Assembly (NCBI GenBank): GCA_902588585.1 | Contig: CACIPQ010000001.1 | Coordinates: 1-64,000 of the forward strand | DNA length: 64,000 bases | Source of the DNA: an uncultured Pelagibacteraceae bacterium | GTDB lineage: Bacteria; Pseudomonadota; Alphaproteobacteria; Pelagibacterales; Pelagibacteraceae | Reading direction: 5' to 3' | Position numbers and translations under genes: made by a program | Notes under the pieces: generated by a model | Databases searched by the model: none | What the model was told of the DNA's origin: nothing | The model's input: the letters and a program-made list of their open reading frames with translations, nothing else | Part shown: positions 1 to 9,088 of the stretch, piece by piece | Layout: the number at the start of each line of letters is the position of its first letter | Position numbering within the stretch: the stretch's first letter is position 1

Positions 1-724
1 GTGTTTTACCCTTCTCATCTTTTATTGAAATTTTTTTAGGAAGTTCAAGCATATCCCAAAATCTTTTTACCCATGGTCCAGCAGCTACAACTACCTGTTC
101 ACAATCAATAGTTCCTTTTGCAGTTACAACTCCTGTTATAGAATTACTATTACTTCCTCTTTTAAAACCTGTAACTTCAGTTCCTGTTATTATTTTAACA
201 CCAAAACTTTCTGCTTTGTTTGCTAAACCATAAATAGAGGCAGTATTATTTGCATACCCTCCTCTTTTTTCATGTAATACAGAAGTAATTCCTTTAGCTT
301 GCCAATCATGAAACATGCTTTTCATATATTTAGTTGAATCTTTTTGTCCCTCAATAAATGTAGATTCGTAACCAATTTCTTTTTGTTGTTTATAAATGCT
401 TGCAACGTCTTTATGCATGCTTTCAGGACTTATTTGCATGTAGCCAACTGGATGATAACTAAAATTTTTTGGATCACTTTCCCAAACTTTAACACTATGC
501 ATCATGAGTTCTCTCATGGCTGGTTGAAAATAATTGTTCCTGACTACGCCACAAGCAACTCCACTCGCGCCTGAAGCTATTCCGCTTTTATCAATCACTA
601 CTATATCGTTGTTTGAACCGTTCCCATTTTTTTTCTTTATTTTTTCTGCAAGATGCCAAGCAGTACTTAACCCATGAATGCCTGCGCCAATAATTACAAA
701 TTTTGCTTTTTTAGGAAATGCCAT
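1..724 (-). CDS. FAD-dependent oxidoreductase, sarcosine/dimethylglycine dehydrogenase (DAO) family; C-terminus runs off the window
   Basis: Minus-strand translation from the ATG at 722-724 gives MAFPKKAKFVIIGAGIHGLSTAWHLAEK..., an N-terminal FAD-binding GxGxxG motif; abuts a GcvT-type gene. Confidence 0.8.
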   Translation of the reverse strand, partial: MAFPKKAKFVIIGAGIHGLSTAWHLAEKIKKKNGNGSNNDIVVIDKSGIASGASGVACGVVRNNYFQPAMRELMMHSVKVWESDPKNFSYHPVGYMQISPESMHKDVASIYKQQKEIGYESTFIEGQKDSTKYMKSMFHDWQAKGITSVLHEKRGGYANNTASIYGLANKAESFGVKIITGTEVTGFKRGSNSNSITGVVTAKGTIDCEQVVVAAGPWVKRFWDMLELPKKISIKDEKGKT

Positions 725-725
725 T

Positions 726-3128
726 TTATGATTTTACTTTCAATTTTTCTGGATCATAAAAAGGAAACTTAACAACTTTTGCTCCAATTCTTTTTTGATG
801 ACCATCAATTTTACCAACCTCAACTTCTGTTCCAATATCACTATATTTAACATCCATTCTACAAAGAGCAATGTTCTTATTTAGCACAGGAGATATCATA
901 CCACTAGTTATAACTCCGACAGTAGCTCTTCCTACGTGTACTCCATCTCCATTAACAGCTTGTTCTTTTCCAATTAATTCCAAACCAACTAATTTTTTTT
1001 GTGGAGATTCTTTTCTTTTTTTAAGTGCGTCTTTACCGCAAAAATCATCTTCTTTTGTTTTTAATGGTACGGCAAAACCAATTCCTGCTTCAAAAGGATC
1101 TACTTGATCATTAAATTCATATCCATAAAAAATAAGTCCAGCTTCAATTCTGACCATATCTAAACCTTCTAAACCCATTGGTGTTATACCTAAATCTTTT
1201 CCGTGTTCCCAAACTTTGTCCCAAACTTTAGGAGCATCTTTAGGATGACACCATAATTCAAATCCTAATTCGCCAGTATATCCTGTTCTAGATACTATAA
1301 TTGGAGTTCCTATATGATCATCAATTCTGGCTATAGCAAATCTAAACCACTGAAGTTCTTTTAATTTTGGTTGTGCGGGTGGTGTCCAAACAAATTTTTC
1401 TAAAATTTTTCTACTGTTTGGTCCTTGAACTGAAATATTATGAATTTGATCTGTTGAAGATTTCACCCAAACTTTATATTTTTTCTTTTTAGCTAATTCT
1501 CTTAACCATGTACCACCATACTCTTGTCCGCCAATCCATCTAAAGTTATCTTTTCCTAAACGAAAAATTGTTCCATCATCAATCATGCACCCATTTTCAT
1601 AACACATGGCTGAATAACTAACTTGTCCTATTGAGAGTTTTTTTACATTACGAGTAAGCGCATATTGCATCAGGTTTTCAGAGTCTGGGCCTACGATTTC
1701 AAATTTTCTTAATGGAGAAAGATCAATAGCAATAGCTTTTTCTCTGCAGGCCGTATATTCGTTAATAGTACCGTAATTTGTATAATTATTAGCTAACCAA
1801 TAACCATTATAATCAACAAAGTTTCTGGTGAGTTTTGAAGTTTTATTGTGAAATCCAGTTTCTTTAGTCAACTTAGGCTTTGAGTCTTCTTTCATTCTAA
1901 ACGCTATAGCTTTCGAATATTTTTGTTCTTTAGGATAGGTTCTAACAAATATATCGGTTGGATTCCATCCATTTGCTGGATCAACATCGCAGGGACAAGC
2001 TGAAGAAGCACAAATTAAATCTTTTGTGGCTCTAAATAACACATAATCTCCCGGTCTTGACCAAGGTTCGTCAAAAGATGCAACATTCAATTGATTAATG
2101 TTTGTATTAAAAAAGAGATTAATAGCAGTCCAACCTTTTCTTGGTTTTACTTCATATTTTTTCAAAGCTTTATTAAAATTGTCTGAACAATTGATGTGTC
2201 CAAAATAACCCATATCTTCATAATATTTTGAAGTGCATGCATAATTAAATGTATCGTGTCTACCAACAGTATCTCTAATAACTTCTATCATAGGATCATG
2301 TTCTGCATCAAAAAACTTTGAAAATAAACCAGGAGAAGGATAAGCAGCGCCCATAAATGTACGAGTTGCTGTAGCATCAATTATGCTTTCAGCTCTCTTG
2401 TCTAATTTTGCTTTATCAAAGGCTAAAAAATCTGAACACTGCCTTCCAGCAGTATCTATAATTTGAATAAACTCTCCTTTTTTTACTTCATAAGTTTCAA
2501 CCGTACGTCTCTTAATTAATTTTTCATGAACAGGATCTCCAAGAGGTTCTGGCAGAACAAATTGCTCTTCGTTGTCTTCAAATTTAGATTTATTTAAGAA
2601 AATAGTAAGATCTGTTGGTGGATTCTGATTATGTACGTTCATAGCTTCTCCGGGAGCCGCTATCATTACTGTGCATTTATCTTTTGAATTTAAAATTATT
2701 TTTTCACCAACAGGACAATCTTTATCAAATATTATTGATGATTTTGCTTTGTTAAGATCTATATTTTTACGTTTAAATAATTTGGAAATTTTTTCATCTT
2801 GAGAAATTGTTTTCTTTGAAAAATTAGCATCAGCGTTTTCCTTTAAATTTAAAATTGACAAATCACATTTGCCTTTTGAATTAAAGGCTATAACTTCACA
2901 GATCTGTTTACCTTCATCATTAACAATTTCTAATTTATCTTCTGGAGAAATTTCTAAAACCGATAAACCTCCACCTTCAACATAATATCTTTCAACTCCT
3001 GGTGGTAACGTTCTAAGCCCTGGATCACGTATGTCCAAACTAGTGAAAACTTTCTCCATATATCTAAGAACTATACAAGGTGTGACAAAAGTATGCAATT
3101 CAGATTGACTCGCAAAATTACAGGCCAT
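726..3128 (-). CDS. DUF1989 (urea carboxylase-associated type) region fused to a GcvT-like aminomethyltransferase
   Basis: 800 aa ORF; central block ...GRQCSDFLAFD...DATATRTF...SACPCDVDPANGWNPTDIFV resembles DUF1989; C-terminal half (YALTRNVKKLSIGQVSYSAMCYENGCMIDDGTIFRL...GYTGELGFELWC...PMGLEGLDMVRIEAGLIFYGYEF) is GcvT/DMGDH-like. Confidence 0.8.
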   Translation of the reverse strand: MACNFASQSELHTFVTPCIVLRYMEKVFTSLDIRDPGLRTLPPGVERYYVEGGGLSVLEISPEDKLEIVNDEGKQICEVIAFNSKGKCDLSILNLKENADANFSKKTISQDEKISKLFKRKNIDLNKAKSSIIFDKDCPVGEKIILNSKDKCTVMIAAPGEAMNVHNQNPPTDLTIFLNKSKFEDNEEQFVLPEPLGDPVHEKLIKRRTVETYEVKKGEFIQIIDTAGRQCSDFLAFDKAKLDKRAESIIDATATRTFMGAAYPSPGLFSKFFDAEHDPMIEVIRDTVGRHDTFNYACTSKYYEDMGYFGHINCSDNFNKALKKYEVKPRKGWTAINLFFNTNINQLNVASFDEPWSRPGDYVLFRATKDLICASSACPCDVDPANGWNPTDIFVRTYPKEQKYSKAIAFRMKEDSKPKLTKETGFHNKTSKLTRNFVDYNGYWLANNYTNYGTINEYTACREKAIAIDLSPLRKFEIVGPDSENLMQYALTRNVKKLSIGQVSYSAMCYENGCMIDDGTIFRLGKDNFRWIGGQEYGGTWLRELAKKKKYKVWVKSSTDQIHNISVQGPNSRKILEKFVWTPPAQPKLKELQWFRFAIARIDDHIGTPIIVSRTGYTGELGFELWCHPKDAPKVWDKVWEHGKDLGITPMGLEGLDMVRIEAGLIFYGYEFNDQVDPFEAGIGFAVPLKTKEDDFCGKDALKKRKESPQKKLVGLELIGKEQAVNGDGVHVGRATVGVITSGMISPVLNKNIALCRMDVKYSDIGTEVEVGKIDGHQKRIGAKVVKFPFYDPEKLKVKS

Positions 3129-3137
3129 AGACTTTGT

Positions 3138-3160
3138 TTAATTAAAGTAACTTTAATTAA
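3138..3160. promoter_or_regulatory. Perfect inverted repeat TTAATTAAAG-TAA-CTTTAATTAA in the divergent promoter region
   Basis: 10-bp arms, 3-bp spacer, between divergent starts at 3128 (-) and 3187 (+). Confidence 0.55.
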
Positions 3161-3186
3161 TTAATGTTAATGGGGAGGAAAAAACT

Positions 3187-4128
3187 ATGAACATAATTAA
3201 ATTGTTGAAAGGGTTGGTTATTGCTGCAGTTATAACTGCATTCAGCGCGATGTTCGCATCAGCTGATAGTAAAAAGCCAACTAGAATTCCAGTTCACAAT
3301 TGGTCGAGCCAAGTGGTAATGGCCCATGTGATCGGTGGAATTATAAAAGATATGGGTGGTAACGTGGAATACGTTCCAGCAGACTCTCAAAAAGTATATG
3401 AGTCAATTCGTATCGGTGATATCGATATATCACACGAAGTTTGGCAATCTGCTTTTGGTAAATCATTCGACACAGCTCGTGAAAAGGGTGGCTTACTTGA
3501 TTGGGGTGACCATGAAGCAAGAACTTTAGAAGATATGGGATATCCAAACTGGGTAGCAGAATATTGCCCAGGCTTACCAAATTGGGAAGCTTTGAAGTCT
3601 GAAAAGTGTTGGAAAAATTTCGTAACTCCAGACTCTGGTGGAAAAGGTCGTTGGTTAGAAGGGCCACAAAGTTGGCACCAAGATTTAATGCCTCAGCGTT
3701 TAGAAGCTTTAGGACTTAGCGATAAATGGATGGTTAAATTTGCTGGTGGTGCAGATGCACTATGGGCAGAATTAGCAGCAGCTAAAAAAGAAAAAAGAGG
3801 AACTATAATTTTTAACTGGACACCAAACTTTACAGATGGTGCTGGTTTTACATTTATTAAATTCCCTCCGTACTTTGATGGTTGCAGACCAGCTGACGGT
3901 GGAGATGGAAAATGTGGTTCACCTGACGGTTATTTGAAAAAAGCTGTTAACGAAAAGTGGACTAAGACTCATCCTGACGCAGCAAAAATGTTTAAAAAAC
4001 TATCGTTTAATACTGCACAAATTGGTGCGATGGCAGCTTATGTAGACGTTGATAAAATGTCTCACGAAGATGCTGCAAAAACGTGGTTGAATAAAAACAA
4101 AAAAGTTTGGAAAGCATTTACAAAATAA
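3187..4128 (+). CDS. Glycine betaine/proline-type ABC transporter substrate-binding protein (OpuAC family)
   Basis: 313 aa with signal peptide; IPVHNWSSQVVMAHVIGGIIKDMGGNVEYVPADSQ; followed by ProV-like ATPase and ProW-like permease genes. Confidence 0.85.
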   Translation: MNIIKLLKGLVIAAVITAFSAMFASADSKKPTRIPVHNWSSQVVMAHVIGGIIKDMGGNVEYVPADSQKVYESIRIGDIDISHEVWQSAFGKSFDTAREKGGLLDWGDHEARTLEDMGYPNWVAEYCPGLPNWEALKSEKCWKNFVTPDSGGKGRWLEGPQSWHQDLMPQRLEALGLSDKWMVKFAGGADALWAELAAAKKEKRGTIIFNWTPNFTDGAGFTFIKFPPYFDGCRPADGGDGKCGSPDGYLKKAVNEKWTKTHPDAAKMFKKLSFNTAQIGAMAAYVDVDKMSHEDAAKTWLNKNKKVWKAFTK

Positions 4129-4155
4129 TTACTTGTAAAGCTTAAGCTTTTAATG

Positions 4156-4191
4156 ATCTCCCCTAGTCATAACTAGGGGGGATTTTTTTTT
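4156..4191 (+). terminator. Rho-independent terminator downstream of the binding-protein gene
   Basis: ATCTCCCCTAGT-CATA-ACTAGGGGGGAT hairpin followed by a T-run. Confidence 0.85.
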
Positions 4192-4220
4192 AGTTTTGGT
4201 GTAATTTATAGACAAGAAAT

Positions 4221-4604
4221 ATGAAAAAACTTTTTCTATATATATTTGTAAGTTTGATTCTTTGTAATACAGGATTTACACGTTCAACTGGATGTACCGA
4301 TGGTGATTGTGAAAATGGAGTTGGGACTTGGAATTATACAGATTTAACTTCATATACAGGTCAATGGAGCGGTAGTAATAAGCATGGACAAGGTACTGAA
4401 ACTTGGCCAAATGGATTTATATACAAGGGAGAATTTCAAAAAAGTAAATGGCATGGTGAAGGAACTTTGACTTTTCCAGATGGATCTACATATGTAGGTG
4501 CGTGGGGTAACGGTGAAATGAATGGACAAGGTACTTTCACTTCAGCAGATGGAACAGTTAGAAAAGGTGTTTGGAAAAACGGCAAACTAGTTGAACCAAA
4601 TTAG
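4221..4604 (+). CDS. MORN-repeat protein, probably secreted
   Basis: Signal-like N-terminus, then tandem YTGQWSGSNKHGQGTETWPNG / YKGEFQKSKWHGEGTLTFPDG / YVGAWGNGEMNGQGTFTSADG repeats. Confidence 0.85.
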   Translation: MKKLFLYIFVSLILCNTGFTRSTGCTDGDCENGVGTWNYTDLTSYTGQWSGSNKHGQGTETWPNGFIYKGEFQKSKWHGEGTLTFPDGSTYVGAWGNGEMNGQGTFTSADGTVRKGVWKNGKLVEPN

Positions 4605-4612
4605 ACAGAACA

Positions 4613-5140
4613 ATGTTGCTAGAAAATAATTTAAAAAAATATAAAGAATCTCCTGAAGAATTTAAGCAAATAGTTGGTCTTGCTGGTTTAACAATAATAA
4701 TAATTTTGACATTTATGATTTTGAATATTTTTTTTGGAGTGAGCGATAAATCTGCAAAAAATAATAAAGCTGGAGAGGATAAAGAAACCGTTGTTGCTTC
4801 ACTTCCTAAAGGTAGATTAAATTTTTTTGAAGGGAATGAGGGCCACAAGTTATCACAGAGCGAATATGAAGCGGTATGTAAAAATACTAAAATTGTGACC
4901 CAACGTGCAATGATAGGAGCAAACCTTACAGACTACGAAGCAAAGAAATTATATTCCGATAACGGAAATAAAATTGATAAGTTTTCAGTAAAATGGGATG
5001 GCTCTGCAAATAAATGCTTTGCAGATTATACAATAAGAGCTTTGCAAGGTACAACTGAAACAATTACAGTATCAGGTGAAGCCAAAGGTTTTTTAAAAAC
5101 AAGTATAGATACTAGGGTATATTATATAAAAAATTTTTAA
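4613..5140 (+). CDS. Hypothetical single-pass membrane protein
   Basis: 175 aa ORF with hydrophobic segment IVGLAGLTIIIILTFMILNIFFGV; tightly spaced with neighbours. Confidence 0.7.
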   Translation: MLLENNLKKYKESPEEFKQIVGLAGLTIIIILTFMILNIFFGVSDKSAKNNKAGEDKETVVASLPKGRLNFFEGNEGHKLSQSEYEAVCKNTKIVTQRAMIGANLTDYEAKKLYSDNGNKIDKFSVKWDGSANKCFADYTIRALQGTTETITVSGEAKGFLKTSIDTRVYYIKNF

Positions 5141-5147
5141 GGAGAGT

Positions 5148-6185
5148 ATGTCTTCTAGACCAGTAATTAGATGCGAATCCGTTTATAAAGTTTTCGGAGT
5201 AAATGCAAAAAAAATGCTTCAAGGTGTTAGGGGCAATGTGGATGCGAAAACTTTTCAAGAAGCCGGATGTATTGTAGGTGTTAACAATGCATCTTTTGAA
5301 GTTTCAAAAGGAGAAATGCTCGTTGTAATGGGATTATCTGGTTCTGGAAAATCAACCTTGCTTCGATGTATATCAAGATTAACAGATGCTACGGCAGGTA
5401 AAATTTATATTGAAGGTCAAGATTTATTAGCTTTAAAAAATAAAGAGTTGATTGAGTTAAGAAGAAATAAAATGGGGATGGTGTTCCAAAGTTTTGCCCT
5501 TCTTCCACATAAAACAGTTTTAGAAAATATTGCTTTTCCTTTGCAAATCAAAGGAATGAAAACCGAAGAAAGTATTTCCAAAGCAATGGAAATGGTCAAG
5601 CTTGTGGGTCTTGATGGAAGAGAAAATTATTTTCCAAGAGAGTTATCTGGTGGACAACAACAAAGAGTAGGTATCGCTAGATCTTTAGCTGTTGAGCCTG
5701 ATATTTGGTTTTTAGACGAACCTTTTTCTGCTCTTGATCCATTAATCAGAAAAGAAATGCAGGATGAATTCTTAAGACTTCAGGGCAGTTTGAAAAAAAC
5801 AATTATGTTTGTTACGCATGATTTTGACGAAGCCCTTAGACTAGCAGATCGAATAGCAATAATGAAAGATGGAATCATTGAACAATTAGATACTCCTGCC
5901 AATATAGTTTTAAATCCAGCCACAGAATATGTTAGAAAATTTACTCAAGAAGTTCCAAGAGAAAAGGTATTGAAAATAGAATCTGTAATGGAGCCAATGA
6001 GTGATAGTAAAAATTTGAGTGATTTAAAAGTTTCTAAGGATGCAATTATAGAAACTGTTGCTGAAAAAATTTTAGGTCAAGAAAAACCTGTGGCAGTTAT
6101 TGATTCTAATAATAAAGTTGTTGGAATCGTTGAGCCATCTAAAGTTATTCATACTGTATTTGGTGGAAGAAAAGAGAGCTCATAG
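5148..6185 (+). CDS. Glycine betaine/proline-type ABC transporter ATP-binding protein (ProV/OpuAA-like)
   Basis: Walker A GLSGSGKSTLLR, signature LSGGQQQRVGIARSLA, Walker B DIWFLDEPFSALD; C-terminal CBS-like segment. Confidence 0.9.
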   Translation: MSSRPVIRCESVYKVFGVNAKKMLQGVRGNVDAKTFQEAGCIVGVNNASFEVSKGEMLVVMGLSGSGKSTLLRCISRLTDATAGKIYIEGQDLLALKNKELIELRRNKMGMVFQSFALLPHKTVLENIAFPLQIKGMKTEESISKAMEMVKLVGLDGRENYFPRELSGGQQQRVGIARSLAVEPDIWFLDEPFSALDPLIRKEMQDEFLRLQGSLKKTIMFVTHDFDEALRLADRIAIMKDGIIEQLDTPANIVLNPATEYVRKFTQEVPREKVLKIESVMEPMSDSKNLSDLKVSKDAIIETVAEKILGQEKPVAVIDSNNKVVGIVEPSKVIHTVFGGRKESS

Positions 6186-6189
6186 ATTT

Positions 6190-8349
6190 ATGGAAATTTT
6201 AAAAAAATACCCAAAATCATTTCAGTGGCTTTTTTTATTGATCGTTTTCTTTGGTTTGTGTTTTGCCATAGATGTTCCGGAAGGTTATAAATTTATAAGA
6301 TCTATAGCTGAATATTCGAAAGATCCAAACCTAAGCTCTTATACCCTTTTTGGTATAGAAGTTAGATATTATGGATATGACACTCTTTGGAGATTGCCAC
6401 CATTACTGGGATGGCTTCCTATTTGGGTAAACGATTCATTGTTCTTTTTATTAGAAGATTGGATGCCGATTGAGATTTGGGACGCCGATCTTCAAGAGAC
6501 TACGACACGACCACTCGTTTTACAAATTACCAGAATGATTTCAGCTGTAATGCTTTTTTTAATTGAATTTATTCGTGAAATTTTAATTGGAGGAGTTAAA
6601 ACCGTTGTTGCATTTACAAGTTGGGATTGGATTGATGCAAATCCATGGGCAGAATTACCTGGTCTTCCTTGGACTATAGTTACCGCTGGAGCAATTATAT
6701 TAGGTTATAAACTGAATGGAAAAGGTCTTGCAATACTTGCGGCCATTACCATGATCTATATTTCTGTATTTGGTCAATGGAAACCTTCTATGGAAACGCT
6801 TTCATTTATATTGATTGCTGCACCAATTTCTTTTTTTCTCGGTTTGGTTTTTGGAATTTGGTCATATAAAAGCAAAAGAGTTGAGTCAGCATTAAATCCT
6901 ATACTCAATGTAATGCAGACCATGCCACACTATTCTTACATAGTTGTGATAATGGTAATGTTTGGAGTTGGAGATCATGCTGGAGCAATTGCAACTATAA
7001 TTTTTGCAACACCACCTATGGTGCGTTTGACTTTATTAGGGCTGAGAAAGGTATCTCCAGAAGTTGTACAAGCCGGAAAGATGAGCGGTTGTAATGAGTT
7101 TCAACTTTTATTTAAAGTATTAATTCCAACCGCAAGACGAGACATCTTAATTGGCGTAAACCAAGTCATCATGCAGTGTTTAGCTATGGCAGTTATTGCA
7201 TCCTTTATAGGTGCTAAAGGATTGGGTTGGAATCTATTGTTAGCCCTAAATCAATTGAGAATTGGTTTAGCTTTAGAAGCTGGAGTTTGTATTAGTTTAA
7301 TTGCTGTACTATTAGACAAAATGTCTTTGGCTTGGGCAAATAAACAAACAGATTATTTTGCTAACCTTAACTTTGTTCAGCGTAACAAATATGGATTATT
7401 TTTTGTTGGAGCAGTGGGAGTTGGATTACTACTTGCCTCTATTGGATCTTTTGTTTTTAAAGAAGGTTATAATTACCTGTATGAAGTTCCTCATAATAAA
7501 GGAATATCTGGCGAACCTTACTGGAATGCGGGTGTTGATTGGATATGGGACACTTTCTTTTATACATTAAAAGTTTTTAATACATGGTTGATCCAAGACG
7601 TATTGCAACCAATGAGAGCTGCTTATTTAAGGATGCCAGTTGTTGCAACTTTTGTTCTGGTCATGGGAGCTGGTTATATCATTGGCGGAATTAGATCGGC
7701 TGTTGTAGTTGGTGGATTCACTTTATTTATTGCACTAAGTCCATGGTGGGATAGAGCATTGGTTACAGCCTATATGGCAACTTTTGGTGTAATCGCATCA
7801 GGTATAATTGGAGTAATTGTTGGTTCTTTATCTGCACAAAATAAAACTAGTACTAAAATTGCTTTAGGAGTTTGTGATACCCTTCAAACTTTTCCATCTT
7901 TTGTTTATTTAATTCCGGTAATGATGCTTTTTGGAGTAACAGACACATCTGTATTAATTGCTGTGATAGTATATGCAACTATTCCTGCAACACGTTACAC
8001 TATTGAGGGGCTTCGTAGTGTTCCTCCAGCTTTACACGATGCAGCTTCGATGTCGGGCGTAACACGCTTACAAAGATTGCTTAAGATTGAATTTCCTTTA
8101 GCGTTTCCTCATATCATGCTCGGGATTAATCAAACAGTTGTCTTTGCATTGTTTATGGTAATTATTGGAGCTTTTATTGGAACAGAAGATTTAGGACAAT
8201 ATATTATGAAAGCTCTGTCAGATTTAAAAGGAGGAGGCAAAGCACTTATACTTGGTCTCTGTGTAGCTTTTATTGGTTTAGCTGTTGATAATTTAATTCG
8301 TACTTGGGCAAACAAACGAAAAAAATTATTAGGATTAGAAGAATATTAA
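6190..8349 (+). CDS. Glycine betaine/proline-type ABC transporter permease with two ProW-like permease units in one chain
   Basis: Likely start ATG 6190 (MEILKKYPKSFQW), not the 6100 ORF start. Two copies of the permease motif: ATPPMVRLTLLGLRKVSPEVVQAGKMSGCNEFQLLFKVLIP and ATIPATRYTIEGLRSVPPALHDAASMSGVTRLQRLLKIEFP. Confidence 0.88.
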   Translation: MEILKKYPKSFQWLFLLIVFFGLCFAIDVPEGYKFIRSIAEYSKDPNLSSYTLFGIEVRYYGYDTLWRLPPLLGWLPIWVNDSLFFLLEDWMPIEIWDADLQETTTRPLVLQITRMISAVMLFLIEFIREILIGGVKTVVAFTSWDWIDANPWAELPGLPWTIVTAGAIILGYKLNGKGLAILAAITMIYISVFGQWKPSMETLSFILIAAPISFFLGLVFGIWSYKSKRVESALNPILNVMQTMPHYSYIVVIMVMFGVGDHAGAIATIIFATPPMVRLTLLGLRKVSPEVVQAGKMSGCNEFQLLFKVLIPTARRDILIGVNQVIMQCLAMAVIASFIGAKGLGWNLLLALNQLRIGLALEAGVCISLIAVLLDKMSLAWANKQTDYFANLNFVQRNKYGLFFVGAVGVGLLLASIGSFVFKEGYNYLYEVPHNKGISGEPYWNAGVDWIWDTFFYTLKVFNTWLIQDVLQPMRAAYLRMPVVATFVLVMGAGYIIGGIRSAVVVGGFTLFIALSPWWDRALVTAYMATFGVIASGIIGVIVGSLSAQNKTSTKIALGVCDTLQTFPSFVYLIPVMMLFGVTDTSVLIAVIVYATIPATRYTIEGLRSVPPALHDAASMSGVTRLQRLLKIEFPLAFPHIMLGINQTVVFALFMVIIGAFIGTEDLGQYIMKALSDLKGGGKALILGLCVAFIGLAVDNLIRTWANKRKKLLGLEEY

Positions 8350-9044
8350 ACTACTTTTTTAAAATTATCGTAAATTGTTCTAGCACTACCATTAAATATC
8401 TTAAGATTTACCTCAACGTCTTTTCTAAATTTTTTAAGTGCATTTGAGCCTAGTGTTTTTTCTAAAGCAGATTTATATTCCGGAACACAGGCCCATTGAG
8501 GAACTGTTTCATTTGTTTGTTCAACATGAAACTGTAAACCAAATGCGTTGCCAAAAGAAAAAGCTTGAACTCCACATAAGGGAGAAGATGCTAATAGCTC
8601 TGTGTTTTTAGGCAAATCACATACCTCATAAGAATGCCATTGGAGAACTTTTAAATTTTTGTTTATACCGCTAAATATTGAATTAGTATTTTTTATAAAT
8701 ATATCCATTACTCCAATTTCTGGGTTTTTCATTTTTCTTACTTTGCCACCAACCACTTCGCTTAGAAGCTGAGCGCCAAGACACAAACCTAAAAAAGGTT
8801 TCTTCATTACAGATACAAATTTATGAATTTCTTCCTTTTCAGTCTTTAGCCAAGGATATGCTTCTTCTTGCCAGGTATCCATGGGCCCACCCATTACAAT
8901 CATAGCGTCATAGGAGTCTAATTTTGGTATTTTTTCTCCCTCATCTAGCTCAATAGTATCAATATGAATTTTATCTTTTTTCATAAAATCTAAAAAAATA
9001 CCAGGATGCTCAATATTAATGTGTTGTAATACTAAAAATTTCAT
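8346..9044 (-). CDS. Class I glutamine amidotransferase (GMP synthase-like GATase1)
   Basis: MKFLVLQHINIEHPGIF...PFLGLCLGAQLLSEVVGG...GLQFHVEQ; start assigned at the CAT 9042-9044. Confidence 0.85.
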   Translation of the reverse strand: MKFLVLQHINIEHPGIFLDFMKKDKIHIDTIELDEGEKIPKLDSYDAMIVMGGPMDTWQEEAYPWLKTEKEEIHKFVSVMKKPFLGLCLGAQLLSEVVGGKVRKMKNPEIGVMDIFIKNTNSIFSGINKNLKVLQWHSYEVCDLPKNTELLASSPLCGVQAFSFGNAFGLQFHVEQTNETVPQWACVPEYKSALEKTLGSNALKKFRKDVEVNLKIFNGSARTIYDNFKKVV

Positions 9045-9088
9045 GTCTTGAATGATACACAAAGAAAAAATAAATTCATTAATTAGAT

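Noticed and set aside
344-574. Numerous short ORFs antisense to large conserved genes (e.g. 344-574, 871-1107, 3341-3667, 16337-16528, 24609-24915, 38113-38382, 46490-46849, 55816-56280)
   Set aside because: They lie opposite confidently identified genes, show no recognisable motifs, and are low complexity or hydrophobic as expected from reading AT-rich coding DNA on the other strand.
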